Source: an uncultured Opitutaceae bacterium | Lineage (GTDB): Bacteria > Verrucomicrobiota > Verrucomicrobiia > Opitutales > Opitutaceae | Direction: 5' to 3' | Length of the DNA: 64,000 nt | Assembly: GCA_903891325.1 (NCBI GenBank) | Contig: CAITEC010000102.1 | Span: 1-64,000 of the forward strand | Shown: in pieces, positions 47,988 through 57,719 of the stretch | Position numbering within the stretch: the first letter of the stretch is position 1 | Layout: each line of letters starts with the position of its first letter | Made by a program: the position numbers and the translations under genes | The notes under the pieces: model-generated | Database searches by the model: none | What the model was told of the DNA's origin: nothing | Seen by the model: the letters and a program-made list of their open reading frames with translations, nothing else

Positions 47988-50042
47988 ATGCGAGGAGCCA
48001 ATGTCGGGACACGGGCTGGGGGATGGCGGGGTCCCGCCGCCTGCGCGATCCTGGCCGCCGGCACAGCGGCAATCTACAGCCGCACATTTTCGGTCCCGCT
48101 TCTGCTGGACGACATCACGCCGATTACGGACAACCCGTCGATCCGCCGGTTGTGGCCGCTCTGGCAGGTGTTCTCCCCGCCCGCCGACTGCGGGACGGGG
48201 GGCCGGCCGCTGATCAACCTTTCGTACGCCCTGAACTACGCGGCGGGCGGAACCGCCGTTGCCGGCTACCACGCGGTGAACCTGGCGATCCACGTTTTGG
48301 CGGCGTTGGTCCTTTTCGGCCTGGTCAGGCGGACGCTCGAATTGCCGAGCATGGCCCGGCGATTTGGCGCCGCCTCGATCCCCCTGGCCCTGGCCGTCGC
48401 CGCAATCTGGGCCTGGCACCCCCTCCAGACCGAATCGGTCACCTACATCTCCCAAAGAGCCGAGTCCCTAATGGCGCTCTTCTACCTCCTGACCCTCTAC
48501 TTCTTCGTCCGTTCGGTTGATTGTGGATCGGGGTTCGACTTTCGGGTTTCAGGTTTCAAGTTTCAGGTTTCTGCAGTAATTGTCTGCGCCCTCGGCTCTC
48601 TATCCAAGGAGGTCATCGTCACTGCGCCAATCGCCGTATTTCTCTACGACCGCACCTTCGTTTCAGGGAGTTTCTCGGCGTCATGGCGGCGGCACCGCGC
48701 CCTTTACCTCGGCCTTGCGGCCACGTGGATTCCCCTTGGCCTCCTGCTGCACGGGCTCCAGCACCGGGGCGTTGGATTTGACAAGGGTGTGTCCGGTTTG
48801 GCTTACGCCCTCGCTGAGTGCCGGGTCGTCGTCGCCTACATCCGGCTCAGTGTCTTTCCGAGTCCCCTGGTCTTTGACTATGGGCCGTGGACCCCGGCCG
48901 AATTTCCCTCCTCGTGGAGCCAGGCACTGATCGTGGCCGCGGCGCTCGGGGCGTCTGCCCTGGCGCTGCGCCGGTATCCGGCGGCGGGATTTGCGGCCTG
49001 CTGGTTCTTCCTCATCCTCGCGCCGACCTCGACCGTCGTCCCGATCGTCGGGCAGCCGATGGCGGAGAGCCGGCTGTACCTTCCCCTCGCCGGTGTCGCC
49101 GCGCTCGCCGTGCTCGGCTCATTCGCACTCGCAGGGCGGCGGATGCTTTATGTGTTCGCAGGGATCGCCGTTCTCCTGGGAGGCGCCGCAGCGGCCCGCA
49201 ACCGCGACTATTTGAGCGCGGAGGCGATCTGGGCCGACACGGTTGCCAAGTGCCCTGGGAATCCGAGGGCGCACAACAACCTGGGGAATGTCTGGCTGAA
49301 GGAGCCGGGCCGCCTGCCAGCCGCCATCGGCCAGTACCGGATCGCAATCGGGCTGGATCCGGGCAGCGCCACCACGCACGACAATCTTGGAAATGCCTAC
49401 CGCGATCTTCCCGGAGCCTGGGACGCGGCCGTCGGGGAATACCAGGAGGCCGTCCGGCTGGCGCCGGACGATCCGGAGGCCCGCAACAACCTGGGGGCCG
49501 CGCTGCTAAAGGAGCCGGGCCGGCTGGCCGGCGCGATTGACCAGCTGCGTGCGGCGGTGCGGCTGAAGCCCTGGTATGCCGAGGCCCACGACAACCTCGG
49601 CACCGCGCTGCTCGGCTTGCCGGGAGGGGCGGATGACGCAATCGCCGAGTACCGCGAGGCGCTGCGGCTGGACCCGCGGGATCCCGAGGCGCATTTCAAC
49701 CTGGCGAATGTCTGGGCGGCCGCCCCGGGCGGGACGGCCGACGCGGCGGCCGAGTACCGGGCGGCGCTGGGGCTCCGGCCGGGCTTCGCCGAAGCGCATT
49801 TCAACCTGGGCAACGTGTTGATGAAGGGGGGCGGGCGGATGGGCGAAGCCGCAGCGGAGTTCGAGGCGGCGCTGCGGGCCCGGCCGGGCTATGCGGAGGC
49901 CGAGTTCAACCTGGCGGTCGCGCTGCTCAACCTCGGGAAGTACCGGGAGGCCGAGGGGCAACTGGAGGCGTTTCTAAAGCTGCGCCCGGGAAATCAGGCG
50001 GCACTGCGGATTCTGGAACAGCTGCGCGCGTCCGGGCGCTAA
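47988..50042 (+). CDS. Multipass membrane TPR protein
   Basis: N-terminal TM segments (SVPLLLDDITPITDNPSIRRLWPLW...) and C-terminal TPR units (AHNNLGNVWLKEPG..., AEAHFNLGNVLMKGGGRMGEAAAEFEAALRARPGYAEAEFNLAVALLNLGKYREAE). Confidence 0.88.
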   Translation: MRGANVGTRAGGWRGPAACAILAAGTAAIYSRTFSVPLLLDDITPITDNPSIRRLWPLWQVFSPPADCGTGGRPLINLSYALNYAAGGTAVAGYHAVNLAIHVLAALVLFGLVRRTLELPSMARRFGAASIPLALAVAAIWAWHPLQTESVTYISQRAESLMALFYLLTLYFFVRSVDCGSGFDFRVSGFKFQVSAVIVCALGSLSKEVIVTAPIAVFLYDRTFVSGSFSASWRRHRALYLGLAATWIPLGLLLHGLQHRGVGFDKGVSGLAYALAECRVVVAYIRLSVFPSPLVFDYGPWTPAEFPSSWSQALIVAAALGASALALRRYPAAGFAACWFFLILAPTSTVVPIVGQPMAESRLYLPLAGVAALAVLGSFALAGRRMLYVFAGIAVLLGGAAAARNRDYLSAEAIWADTVAKCPGNPRAHNNLGNVWLKEPGRLPAAIGQYRIAIGLDPGSATTHDNLGNAYRDLPGAWDAAVGEYQEAVRLAPDDPEARNNLGAALLKEPGRLAGAIDQLRAAVRLKPWYAEAHDNLGTALLGLPGGADDAIAEYREALRLDPRDPEAHFNLANVWAAAPGGTADAAAEYRAALGLRPGFAEAHFNLGNVLMKGGGRMGEAAAEFEAALRARPGYAEAEFNLAVALLNLGKYREAEGQLEAFLKLRPGNQAALRILEQLRASGR
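48546..48573 (+). repeat. Four tandem 7-bp units (GTTTCAG-type) inside the TPR gene
   Basis: gtttcag gtttcaa gtttcag gtttctg, translated FRVSGFKFQVS. Confidence 0.8.
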
Positions 50043-50473
50043 AGCCCGGGAACCATCTTAAACGGTGCCTTGGCCAGCGTGATCTTGATTTCGCCCGAGC
50101 CGATCGGCTCGGTCGGCGAGAACACAAACCGGATCTTGCCCCCGGCGGACACGACCACGCCGTAGACGCTGATTCCCTGCTTTGCGAAAAGCAGCGGGAG
50201 GCCGGGCGGCGGACCGAACTTGTCGAAGACAAAAACATTCATCGAGATCGGCAGGCTCACGTGGAAATAGATCCTTTCGCCGGTGATGACAGGAAAGTCC
50301 TGGACGGCGCTAACCGCCATGTCGTCCTGGCCGTAGTCGGAGGTGAACGTGGGGATGGCCACTTCCACCGTATAAGTGCCCGGCGGGGTGTCGTAGGGCT
50401 CGGTCATGCAGGCCGCAGGGAGCAGGCAGGCGGCAAGCGCGGCGGAAAGCCGGAAAAACAGGGGCATTCTCAT
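50039..50473 (-). CDS. Hypothetical lipoprotein
   Basis: MRMPLFFRLSAALAACLLPAACMTEPYDTPPGTY: lipobox LPAAC. Confidence 0.65.
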   Translation of the reverse strand: MRMPLFFRLSAALAACLLPAACMTEPYDTPPGTYTVEVAIPTFTSDYGQDDMAVSAVQDFPVITGERIYFHVSLPISMNVFVFDKFGPPPGLPLLFAKQGISVYGVVVSAGGKIRFVFSPTEPIGSGEIKITLAKAPFKMVPGL

Positions 50474-50970
50474 GGTGTCTTGGAGTTGGGCTTTGCGGCG
50501 CTGTTGCTATCCGCGGGCGGTTGAGGGGTCAATCCAGCGGATTCGCCCGGCTTGGCGCGGCGGTCGTGGTCGGCCGGGGGAAAGGCGGGTATTTTCGGAA
50601 GGTGCTCCGCGAGCAGGAAGCAGGCAAGCCCGATGACGATGGCGAGGACGGCCAGCGTATAGGCGAGCTCCCGACCGTGCCACAGCGCGTCGAACCAAGA
50701 CTGAAAGTCATTGGCCAGGATGTTGGCCTTTCCGCCGTATAGCTCCATCCGGTACTGATCGATCTTCGTTTCCTGTACGCCGGGAATCGCGCCGGGAAGC
50801 TCGGGGCTTCGGGTCGCCCGGACGTAGGCCCAGGCCGCCCCGGACAACCCCGCGGCCAGTATGAGGGCGCCCGCGCGGTAGAGCAGGACCTGGCCCTTGG
50901 TCAGGCCCCGGCCGGTCGCGGGTGCGGATCCTGTGCCATTAGCGTTCATATACAGGCTATTAACAGCCAT
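50470..50970 (-). CDS. Hypothetical membrane protein
   Basis: Two TM segments (VLLYRAGALILAAGLSGAAWAYV; LAYTLAVLAIVIGLACFLLAEHL); ATGA overlap with downstream lipoprotein gene. Confidence 0.6.
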   Translation of the reverse strand: MAVNSLYMNANGTGSAPATGRGLTKGQVLLYRAGALILAAGLSGAAWAYVRATRSPELPGAIPGVQETKIDQYRMELYGGKANILANDFQSWFDALWHGRELAYTLAVLAIVIGLACFLLAEHLPKIPAFPPADHDRRAKPGESAGLTPQPPADSNSAAKPNSKTP

Positions 50971-51050
50971 CGTTAGGGCTTCCTGACCTTGTTGAAGGCT
51001 GCTCGTCGCGTTGACAAGCTCCCATCCGGCGGCATTTTTAACCCTCCCCC

Positions 51051-52883
51051 ATGTCCACTACCGCTTCTTCCTCACGTGCGACCGGCAACTCCTCCGGCCC
51101 GAGCTCGGCGCGATCGATCCACGATGCGGTGATCCGACTCGCGGGAGACTCGCAGGACGGCATCCAGACAATCGGCGGATTTCTCGCCCGGCTCGCCGGC
51201 CGTTCCGACCAGGAGGTCATGACCTACATGACGATCCCCTCCACGATCTCGGGCGGCCCGTCGATCTTCCAGGTGCGGATGGGCACCGGGGACATTCTCA
51301 CCGCGGGTGACCAGACCGACCTCCTCGTGGCCTTTTACCAGCACAGCTACGAGAGCCATGTGGAATCGCTCCGCCCGGGCGGCGTCCTCATCTACGACTC
51401 CGACCACGTGAAGCCCGACCCCGAGGACAAGCGCTTCACGGCGATCGGCGTGCCGATCACCAGCCGGACGGTCGAGTCGGTCGGCGGCGCGACCAAGGGA
51501 AAGGGGAAGAACATCTTCGTGCTCGGGCTCCTCGGCCGGATCTTCGACCTCGATGTCGCCAAGCTCACGACTCTCATCCAGGAGCGATTTGGCGGGAGGT
51601 CCGAGGATATCGTGCGCAACGCGATGCTGGCCTTCGACTCCGGCTACGCCTACCCGGCGGACAATATCCGCGATTGCTTTTTCCGTTTCGACGCCAAGGC
51701 GCAGGAGGCCTCCTCCGGGCGCCCCCAGGTGACCATGGACGGGAACCTGGCGCTCACCTACGGGCTGATCGCCGCGGGCGTCCGTTACGGCGCCGGGTAC
51801 CCGATCACGCCCTGGTCGAGCATCATGGAGACGCTGCGCTCCGAGCTGCCCAAGTACGGCGGGATCTTTGTGCAGGCCGAGGACGAGCTGGGGGCGATCG
51901 CCTACGCGCTCGGATTCTCCTACGCGGGGCACCTGGCCGTCACGGGAAGCTCCGGACCCGGGCTCTCGCTCAAGATGGAGGCCCTCGGCTGGGCGTCCAT
52001 GTCGGAGATTCCCCTGCTTGTCATCAATGTCCAGCGCGGCGGTCCCAGCACGGGCCTGCCGACCAATGTCGAGCAGTCCGACCTCATGCAGGCGATCTAC
52101 GGCAGCCACGGCGACGCTCCGCGGGTGGTGCTTGCGCCCAAGAACGTCGAGGATTGCTTCCACGTCGCCATTGAGGCCGGGCGGATCGCGCGGGAATACA
52201 GCACGCCGGTCATCATCCTCTCGGACCAGGTGCTCGCCACGCGGATCGAGGCCTTCGACGAGCCCGACCTCAAGGCAATGATGGCCGATCCCAAGCCCGA
52301 CCTCTCGGACCGCGGGCCGGAATTCAAGCCCTTCCCCCTGGACCGGATCACGCGCCATGCTCCGCCGGGATCGCGGATGCTCGGGGGGCACTACCCGACG
52401 GTCACCGGGCTCGAGCACGACGAGAACGGACACCCGGCGGCCGGGCCGGAAATGCACGTGAAGATGACCGCCAAGCGCCGGGACAAGATCAAGGCGGTCG
52501 CCGCGGCGCTGCCGCCGACCACCGTCCACGGGGACCCCGAGGGCGATGTCCTGCTGGTGGGCTGGGGCTCGACCTGGGGATCGATCCGCGAGGCGGCGAA
52601 CCGGCTCCGGGCCGACGGCCGGAAGGTCGGCCAGGTCCACATTCGAAGCCTCAATCCGCTGCCAAACGACCTCGAGCCCATTTTCCGCCGGTACCGGCAG
52701 GTCCTCGTCGCGGAGCTCAACGACGAGGGGCTCTACGGGTTCGGCCAGTTGGCGACGCTCCTGCGCGCCCGCTGGGCGCTCCCATCCATTCGCAGCATCA
52801 CCAAGACCGACGGCCTGACCTTCAGGGTCGGCGAAATCGTCGACGGCGTCACCGCCAGCCTGGCCCGCAACGGAAACTCCTGA
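51051..52883 (+). CDS. korA: 2-oxoacid:ferredoxin oxidoreductase, fused gamma-alpha subunit
   Basis: N-terminal gamma-like domain, then GNLALTYGLIAAGVRYGAGYPITPWSSIMETLRSELPKYGGIFVQAEDELGAIAYALGFSYAGHLAVTGSSGPGLSLKMEALGWASMSEIPLLVINVQRGGPSTGLPT. Confidence 0.93.
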   Translation: MSTTASSSRATGNSSGPSSARSIHDAVIRLAGDSQDGIQTIGGFLARLAGRSDQEVMTYMTIPSTISGGPSIFQVRMGTGDILTAGDQTDLLVAFYQHSYESHVESLRPGGVLIYDSDHVKPDPEDKRFTAIGVPITSRTVESVGGATKGKGKNIFVLGLLGRIFDLDVAKLTTLIQERFGGRSEDIVRNAMLAFDSGYAYPADNIRDCFFRFDAKAQEASSGRPQVTMDGNLALTYGLIAAGVRYGAGYPITPWSSIMETLRSELPKYGGIFVQAEDELGAIAYALGFSYAGHLAVTGSSGPGLSLKMEALGWASMSEIPLLVINVQRGGPSTGLPTNVEQSDLMQAIYGSHGDAPRVVLAPKNVEDCFHVAIEAGRIAREYSTPVIILSDQVLATRIEAFDEPDLKAMMADPKPDLSDRGPEFKPFPLDRITRHAPPGSRMLGGHYPTVTGLEHDENGHPAAGPEMHVKMTAKRRDKIKAVAAALPPTTVHGDPEGDVLLVGWGSTWGSIREAANRLRADGRKVGQVHIRSLNPLPNDLEPIFRRYRQVLVAELNDEGLYGFGQLATLLRARWALPSIRSITKTDGLTFRVGEIVDGVTASLARNGNS

Positions 52884-52897
52884 CCCCCGAAATTCCC

Positions 52898-53845
52898 ATG
52901 GTCTCCGCCTCCTCCGAAATTCCATCCGCCCCGGCGCAGGATCGCCTGCCCATCACCCGCAAGAGCATCACGGGGGACCACCCCACCTGGTGCCCGGGGT
53001 GCGGCGACTTCGCCGTCCTCGCCGTGTTCTACAAGGTCCTGGAGAAGCTCCAGTACCCCCATGAGAGCATCGTGACGATGGCCGGGATCGGCTGCTCGTC
53101 CCGGTTTCCCTACTTCGTCAACACCCACGGCGGGCATTACATCCACGGCCGCTCGCTGCCCTTCAGCGCGGCGATCAGCCTGGGCCGCGACGACCTGCAC
53201 GTGTTCGCCTTCGGCGGCGACGGCGACGGCTTCTCGATCGGCGGCAACCACCTGGTCCACACCGCGCGCAAGAATCCCCGGATGACCTACGTGATCATGG
53301 ACAATTCCGTGTACGGCCTCACCAAGAAGCAGACCTCCCCGACCTCGCCCCTGGGCTTCAAGTCCAAGACCGATCCGACCGGCGCGATCGACCAGCCGAT
53401 CAACCCCATGGGCACGCTGGTGAACAGCGGGGCCACCTTCATCGCCCGCAGCCACGCCACGCAGATCAACCACATGGCGCAGATGATGGAGCGGGCGGCC
53501 CGGCACGACGGCTTCTCCGTGGTCGAGATCCTCTCCGAGTGCGTCGAGTTCTTCCCGGGCGCGTTCGACGCGGGCAATCCCCGCAAGGGCGGCGCCTTTT
53601 CGATCATCGAGGAGCGCAAGAACGACGGCACGCCCGAGGACGAGCAGCGGCATGACACCTCCGACGCCCGGGCGGCCTACCGTCTCGCCTCGCTGCCCTG
53701 GCCGGGCGCGTTTGGCGTCTTCTACGAGTCGCACCGCCCGACCAAGAACCAGCTAGAGGGAAACCTGATCAGCGCCGCCCGTCAGAAGGTGGCCGGAAAG
53801 TCCGACCTGCAGATCCTCCAGTCGAGCTTCGCCAAGCTTCGCTGA
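52898..53845 (+). CDS. korB: 2-oxoacid:ferredoxin oxidoreductase, beta subunit
   Basis: HPTWCPGCGDFAVLAVFYKVLEKL...GIGCSSRFPYFVNTHGGHYIHGRSLPFSAAISLGRDDLHVFAFGGDGDGFSIGGNHLVHTARKNPRMTYVIMDNSVYGLTKKQTSPTSP. Confidence 0.95.
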   Translation: MVSASSEIPSAPAQDRLPITRKSITGDHPTWCPGCGDFAVLAVFYKVLEKLQYPHESIVTMAGIGCSSRFPYFVNTHGGHYIHGRSLPFSAAISLGRDDLHVFAFGGDGDGFSIGGNHLVHTARKNPRMTYVIMDNSVYGLTKKQTSPTSPLGFKSKTDPTGAIDQPINPMGTLVNSGATFIARSHATQINHMAQMMERAARHDGFSVVEILSECVEFFPGAFDAGNPRKGGAFSIIEERKNDGTPEDEQRHDTSDARAAYRLASLPWPGAFGVFYESHRPTKNQLEGNLISAARQKVAGKSDLQILQSSFAKLR

Positions 53846-53854
53846 CGGGGACGC

Positions 53855-56401
53855 TCAGTAGCGCGCCGCCACCGTCACGCGGCCGGATAGCCCCTTCAGC
53901 TCGATATATTCCCCGGCCGGGTCGAAGTTCGTCCACGGCTTCCCGTTCACCTCCACGCTCCGGATCCTCGCTGCGGCGGGATGCCGCAGCCGCAGGCGGA
54001 CGGCATTGGGCGGATTGCGCGACGGGATGTCCACGATGGCGCTGATCGCGCCGTTCGCCGCGTCGGAGGTGATGGCGAAGGCGGCCTCGCCAAAGCAGGT
54101 GGGCGCGCGCGACACCGCGATCCGCTTTCCCTGGCCGAGCCAGGCGCGGGGCGTGCCCCGGGCGAGCCAGAGCACACCGCCGTCCTCCATCACGAGCATC
54201 ATCCGCACGTTGCGGAGGAATCCCGCCTCCTCGAAGGTCTTGTCCTTTGCGTCGGACCTGTCGGTCCCCTCCCAGAGCGTGTACCCGTTGCCCGGGTCGA
54301 TTTCCGCGGCGTAGCCGTTGTACAGCCCGCGCAGGAACATCGGGATGTCGTCCCGGGCCAGGTAGACGCCGGGGGCGTTGTTGTAGCTGTTCTGCTCGTT
54401 CTGCCCGTCGCGGACCAGGCGGTCCTCGTAGACGTCGAGCAGGTCGGCGACGATCGGGTCCCGCGGACCGATGACTCCCGCCTCGACCAGCGTCAGCGAT
54501 CCCATCTTTCCGTCGTAGTAGCGGCTGTGACCGGTCGCGGCGCCGCTGTCGACATCCAGCGCCAGCCCGCGGATATAGGGCATGAAGGAGTAATCGCGCC
54601 GGTAGGTGCCGTCGGAAACCTTCACGACCTGGGTGAGCGCAAGGGAGCGGTCGACGGCCCGGCGGATGTCGCTGCGCATGACGTCCGCCTCCCGCACCGG
54701 ATCGGGCCCGGGGAGCGCGCGCGTGTGTTCCAGGAGCAGGCCAACGTCGTTCAGCCCCTGGAAAAAGAATCCGGACATCGCGTAGAAAATCCGGTTGTCG
54801 TTGTTGTCCGAGATGTTCGACGGGGGCATGAGCCCGTGGGCCCACGAACCGGCTGGCTGGGAGCCGTCCCAGGTGTCCCGCAGCCGAATCGTCGCCTCGG
54901 CCGCCTTGCGCAGGACCGGCTCGGCCTTTGACCACCAGTCCGCATCCCGGGTCATCCGGTAGTGGAAGGCGGCCGCCGCCATGATCCGCCCGTGGCCGGA
55001 GCTGTGCTTCTGGTCGTAGCCGGGCGAGCGCCGGTTGGGGCTGTTGTACGGGTTGCAGAGAGCGTCGGCGCCCATGGATTCGGCGTGCCAGATGAAGGGC
55101 TGGGCATGCGCTCCGAAAAGCCAGTAGTCCAGTCCGCCCCGGGCGAGGTCGTGCAGCCCCATCATGTCCAGGACGCGGATGTTCAGGAAGCTTTCCGAGC
55201 CAAGGGCGACCGTGCCCTCATTGCCCCCGTTGCTCTTGTCGTAGGGCCAGATGCTCACCGCATAGGTGCCGTCGGGGCATTTCTGGCACCAGCGCTGCAG
55301 GTGCCACGCGCCCAGCTCCCATTGGCGGACGATCGGTTTTTCCGGGACGTCGATCGTCATGACCGGCTTTATCGGGGGGACGGGGAAATCCGGAAACTGC
55401 GCGCCGGGGTGGAAGCGCCGCATGGCGCTCTCCCAGCTCTCCTCGGGGGCGGCCTCGACCCGTTCCCGGGTGGTCTTCAGTCCCCTTGCCGCCAGTTGCC
55501 GGGCAAATTCGGCGGCGGAAACCCCGGTTCCGGACTTTGCAACGAAGATCCCGGCTCCCGGCATGAGAACAGGGCCCTCGTCGAGCGCCCGAAGCGCGAC
55601 CGTGACATCCTCAACGCCGCCGCGGACGGTCAGGAGCGTCCGGCTGTTGCCCGGGTCGTCGGTCTGCAGAAGGCGCACATGGATGCCGCGCCGGCTGCCG
55701 TCCCGGGACACCAGGGGGGTTATCCCCCGGACAAGGCCATTGTAGGCCTCCACCCGGCCGAGCCAGCCCGTGCGCGGGCCGCCGCGCCGGAACCCCCACT
55801 CGACGTCGATCGTCGATTCCTTCATCCAGCGCGCCTTGCCATAGGCGTGGATCGCGGGGACGGCGACGTCGGGATCGGCGCCGCGATAGATGACGTAGAG
55901 CTTGGTGAGGGGCTGGCAGGTGAGATTGAATCTGAATGCGATGGTCCCCTGCGGGGTGGCCGCCGGGTGCCCCTGCTCCTCCGCCACAACAGCGGCATAC
56001 GGCGGCTTGCGGCACACATCCTCCCACAACGAGGCCGACGACCGTGCGGCGACAAGGATCTCCCCCACCTTGGGGAGGTGCCCGCCGGCGTTGGGGAATT
56101 CAAGGGTCACGTGCTGGATGTCGCGGGGCTCCTCCCAGAGAAGGCCCGCCAGGACGATGCCGCGGGGAAGGACATCGGCGGAGTCGTCGTAGTACCACAC
56201 CAGCGACCCGTTGATCGTGTCCCAGCGAAGCATCTTGTGAGGCTGGAGCCAATCGGACTCCGGGGGGTTGGCGGCGGAGCCCCTGCCGTAGGCGTAGGCC
56301 CAGGGCGAAAGGTCAACCGGCTCGCCCGGGGTCGCGGGCGCGGCCGCAAGCCGGAGCGAGGCGAGGATCAGGAGCGCGGTTAGGGGCCAATTTTTCAGCA
56401 T
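53855..56401 (-). CDS. Large secreted protein, six-hairpin (alpha/alpha toroid) glycosidase-like
   Basis: MLKNWPLTALLILASLRLAAAP signal peptide; SGHGRIMAAAAFHYRMTRDADWWSKAEPVLRKAAEATIRLRDTWDG and related toroid-like helices. Confidence 0.55.
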   Translation of the reverse strand: MLKNWPLTALLILASLRLAAAPATPGEPVDLSPWAYAYGRGSAANPPESDWLQPHKMLRWDTINGSLVWYYDDSADVLPRGIVLAGLLWEEPRDIQHVTLEFPNAGGHLPKVGEILVAARSSASLWEDVCRKPPYAAVVAEEQGHPAATPQGTIAFRFNLTCQPLTKLYVIYRGADPDVAVPAIHAYGKARWMKESTIDVEWGFRRGGPRTGWLGRVEAYNGLVRGITPLVSRDGSRRGIHVRLLQTDDPGNSRTLLTVRGGVEDVTVALRALDEGPVLMPGAGIFVAKSGTGVSAAEFARQLAARGLKTTRERVEAAPEESWESAMRRFHPGAQFPDFPVPPIKPVMTIDVPEKPIVRQWELGAWHLQRWCQKCPDGTYAVSIWPYDKSNGGNEGTVALGSESFLNIRVLDMMGLHDLARGGLDYWLFGAHAQPFIWHAESMGADALCNPYNSPNRRSPGYDQKHSSGHGRIMAAAAFHYRMTRDADWWSKAEPVLRKAAEATIRLRDTWDGSQPAGSWAHGLMPPSNISDNNDNRIFYAMSGFFFQGLNDVGLLLEHTRALPGPDPVREADVMRSDIRRAVDRSLALTQVVKVSDGTYRRDYSFMPYIRGLALDVDSGAATGHSRYYDGKMGSLTLVEAGVIGPRDPIVADLLDVYEDRLVRDGQNEQNSYNNAPGVYLARDDIPMFLRGLYNGYAAEIDPGNGYTLWEGTDRSDAKDKTFEEAGFLRNVRMMLVMEDGGVLWLARGTPRAWLGQGKRIAVSRAPTCFGEAAFAITSDAANGAISAIVDIPSRNPPNAVRLRLRHPAAARIRSVEVNGKPWTNFDPAGEYIELKGLSGRVTVAARY

Positions 56402-56466
56402 GGGAAGGGGTGGGACAGGCAATGAGGCGCGGTCGGCCGGGTCAATTTCAGACGGAAACGGATTTT

Positions 56467-56618
56467 GAACAGGAAGTTCGGGAAGATCGGAAAGGCCCGG
56501 AAGGATGGGCCCAAGATCAAAATCAAGACCGACTGCGTGCAGGGAATCCGGATGGGACTCCGGAAGGAGTTGGATTATGGATGGATCGAGCTCCCCGCTC
56601 TTCCCGACCTTCCTGTTC
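56467..56618. repeat. MITE-like element, family F, copy 2
   Basis: GAACAGGAAGTTCGGGAAGATCGG...CTCTTCCCGACCTTCCTGTTC; about 20-bp terminal inverted repeats with a mismatch. Confidence 0.7.
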
Positions 56619-56684
56619 GAGTCCGAAATTTTCTCTTGTTGATTGTGGCGGCTGCTTCCTATCCCCTTTTTTCAACAACCATCC

Positions 56685-57719
56685 ATGAAAAACCGCTTCA
56701 AGCAGGCAAAGGACATCAAGGTCGGCGTCATCGGGTACGGTGGCGCCTTCAATATGGGTAAGCTCCACCTTCAGGACATGCTGAAGGCGGGGATGACACC
56801 CTGGGCGGTGGCCGAGCCCGACGCGGTCCGCCTGGCGGTCGCCGCGAAGGAATTCCCGGGGATCCAGACCTACGCCAGCGTGACGGAGATGCTGGCCAAG
56901 TCGGAGGTCAACCTGGTCGTCATCATCACGCCCCACAACACCCATGCGCCGATCGCGCTCCAGTGCCTGCGTGCCGGGCGGCATGTCGTTTCCGAGAAGC
57001 CCCTGGCGATCACCACCGCGGAGTGCGACGCGATGATCGCGGCGGCCCGGAAAGCCGGCGTGATGGTCTCGACCTTCCACAACCGCCACTGGGACGGCTC
57101 GATCGTGAAGGCGCTCGAGGTCGTCCGCTCCGGGGCGATCGGGGATATTGTCCGGATCGAGGCGCACATGGGGCAGTGGGGGAAGCCGGGCGACTGGTGG
57201 CGCTCCAGCAAGAGCATTTCCGGCGGCATCCTCTACGACTGGGGAGTCCACCTGCTCGAGTACTCGCTCCAGCTTCTCGATTCCGAGATCGCGGAGGTCA
57301 GCGGCTTCGCCAAGTCCGGATTCTGGGCGGGCCAGTCGAAGTGGGGCGCGGACACGATCGAGGACGAGGGCTTTGCCGTCGTGCGCTTCAAGAGCGGCAC
57401 CTGGCTCACCCTCTGCGTCACCGGGATCGACGCGAGCCCGAAGCGGGGAATGGTCGAGGTGACCGGGACGAAGGGGACCTTCTGGTGGGATTACGACAAC
57501 TACGAAATCACCGTCCGCGATAGCGAGAAAGCCATCGTGACGAAGGGCAGGAATCCGACCTCGCTGTGGGAAAAGTACTATGAAAATGTCGCCGCCCACC
57601 TGGTGAAGGGCGCGCCGCTGACGATCACCCCCGAGTGGTCCCGCCGGCCGATCCACATCCTGGACCTGGCCGACCGCAGCGCGCGCGAGGGCCGGGCGCT
57701 CAAGCCGAAGTACGTTTGA
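56685..57719 (+). CDS. Gfo/Idh/MocA-family oxidoreductase
   Basis: IKVGVIGYGGAFNMGKLHLQDMLKAGMTPWAVAEPD...VITPHNTHAPIALQCLRAGRHVVSEKPLAITTAECDAMI. Confidence 0.95.
   Translation: MKNRFKQAKDIKVGVIGYGGAFNMGKLHLQDMLKAGMTPWAVAEPDAVRLAVAAKEFPGIQTYASVTEMLAKSEVNLVVIITPHNTHAPIALQCLRAGRHVVSEKPLAITTAECDAMIAAARKAGVMVSTFHNRHWDGSIVKALEVVRSGAIGDIVRIEAHMGQWGKPGDWWRSSKSISGGILYDWGVHLLEYSLQLLDSEIAEVSGFAKSGFWAGQSKWGADTIEDEGFAVVRFKSGTWLTLCVTGIDASPKRGMVEVTGTKGTFWWDYDNYEITVRDSEKAIVTKGRNPTSLWEKYYENVAAHLVKGAPLTITPEWSRRPIHILDLADRSAREGRALKPKYV

Noticed and set aside
51051-53845. Functional link of korAB with the hydrogenases (reductive carbon fixation).
   Set aside because: No other reductive TCA-specific genes such as ATP-citrate lyase in the window and the genes are about 15 kb away; these enzymes are also common in aerobic heterotrophs.
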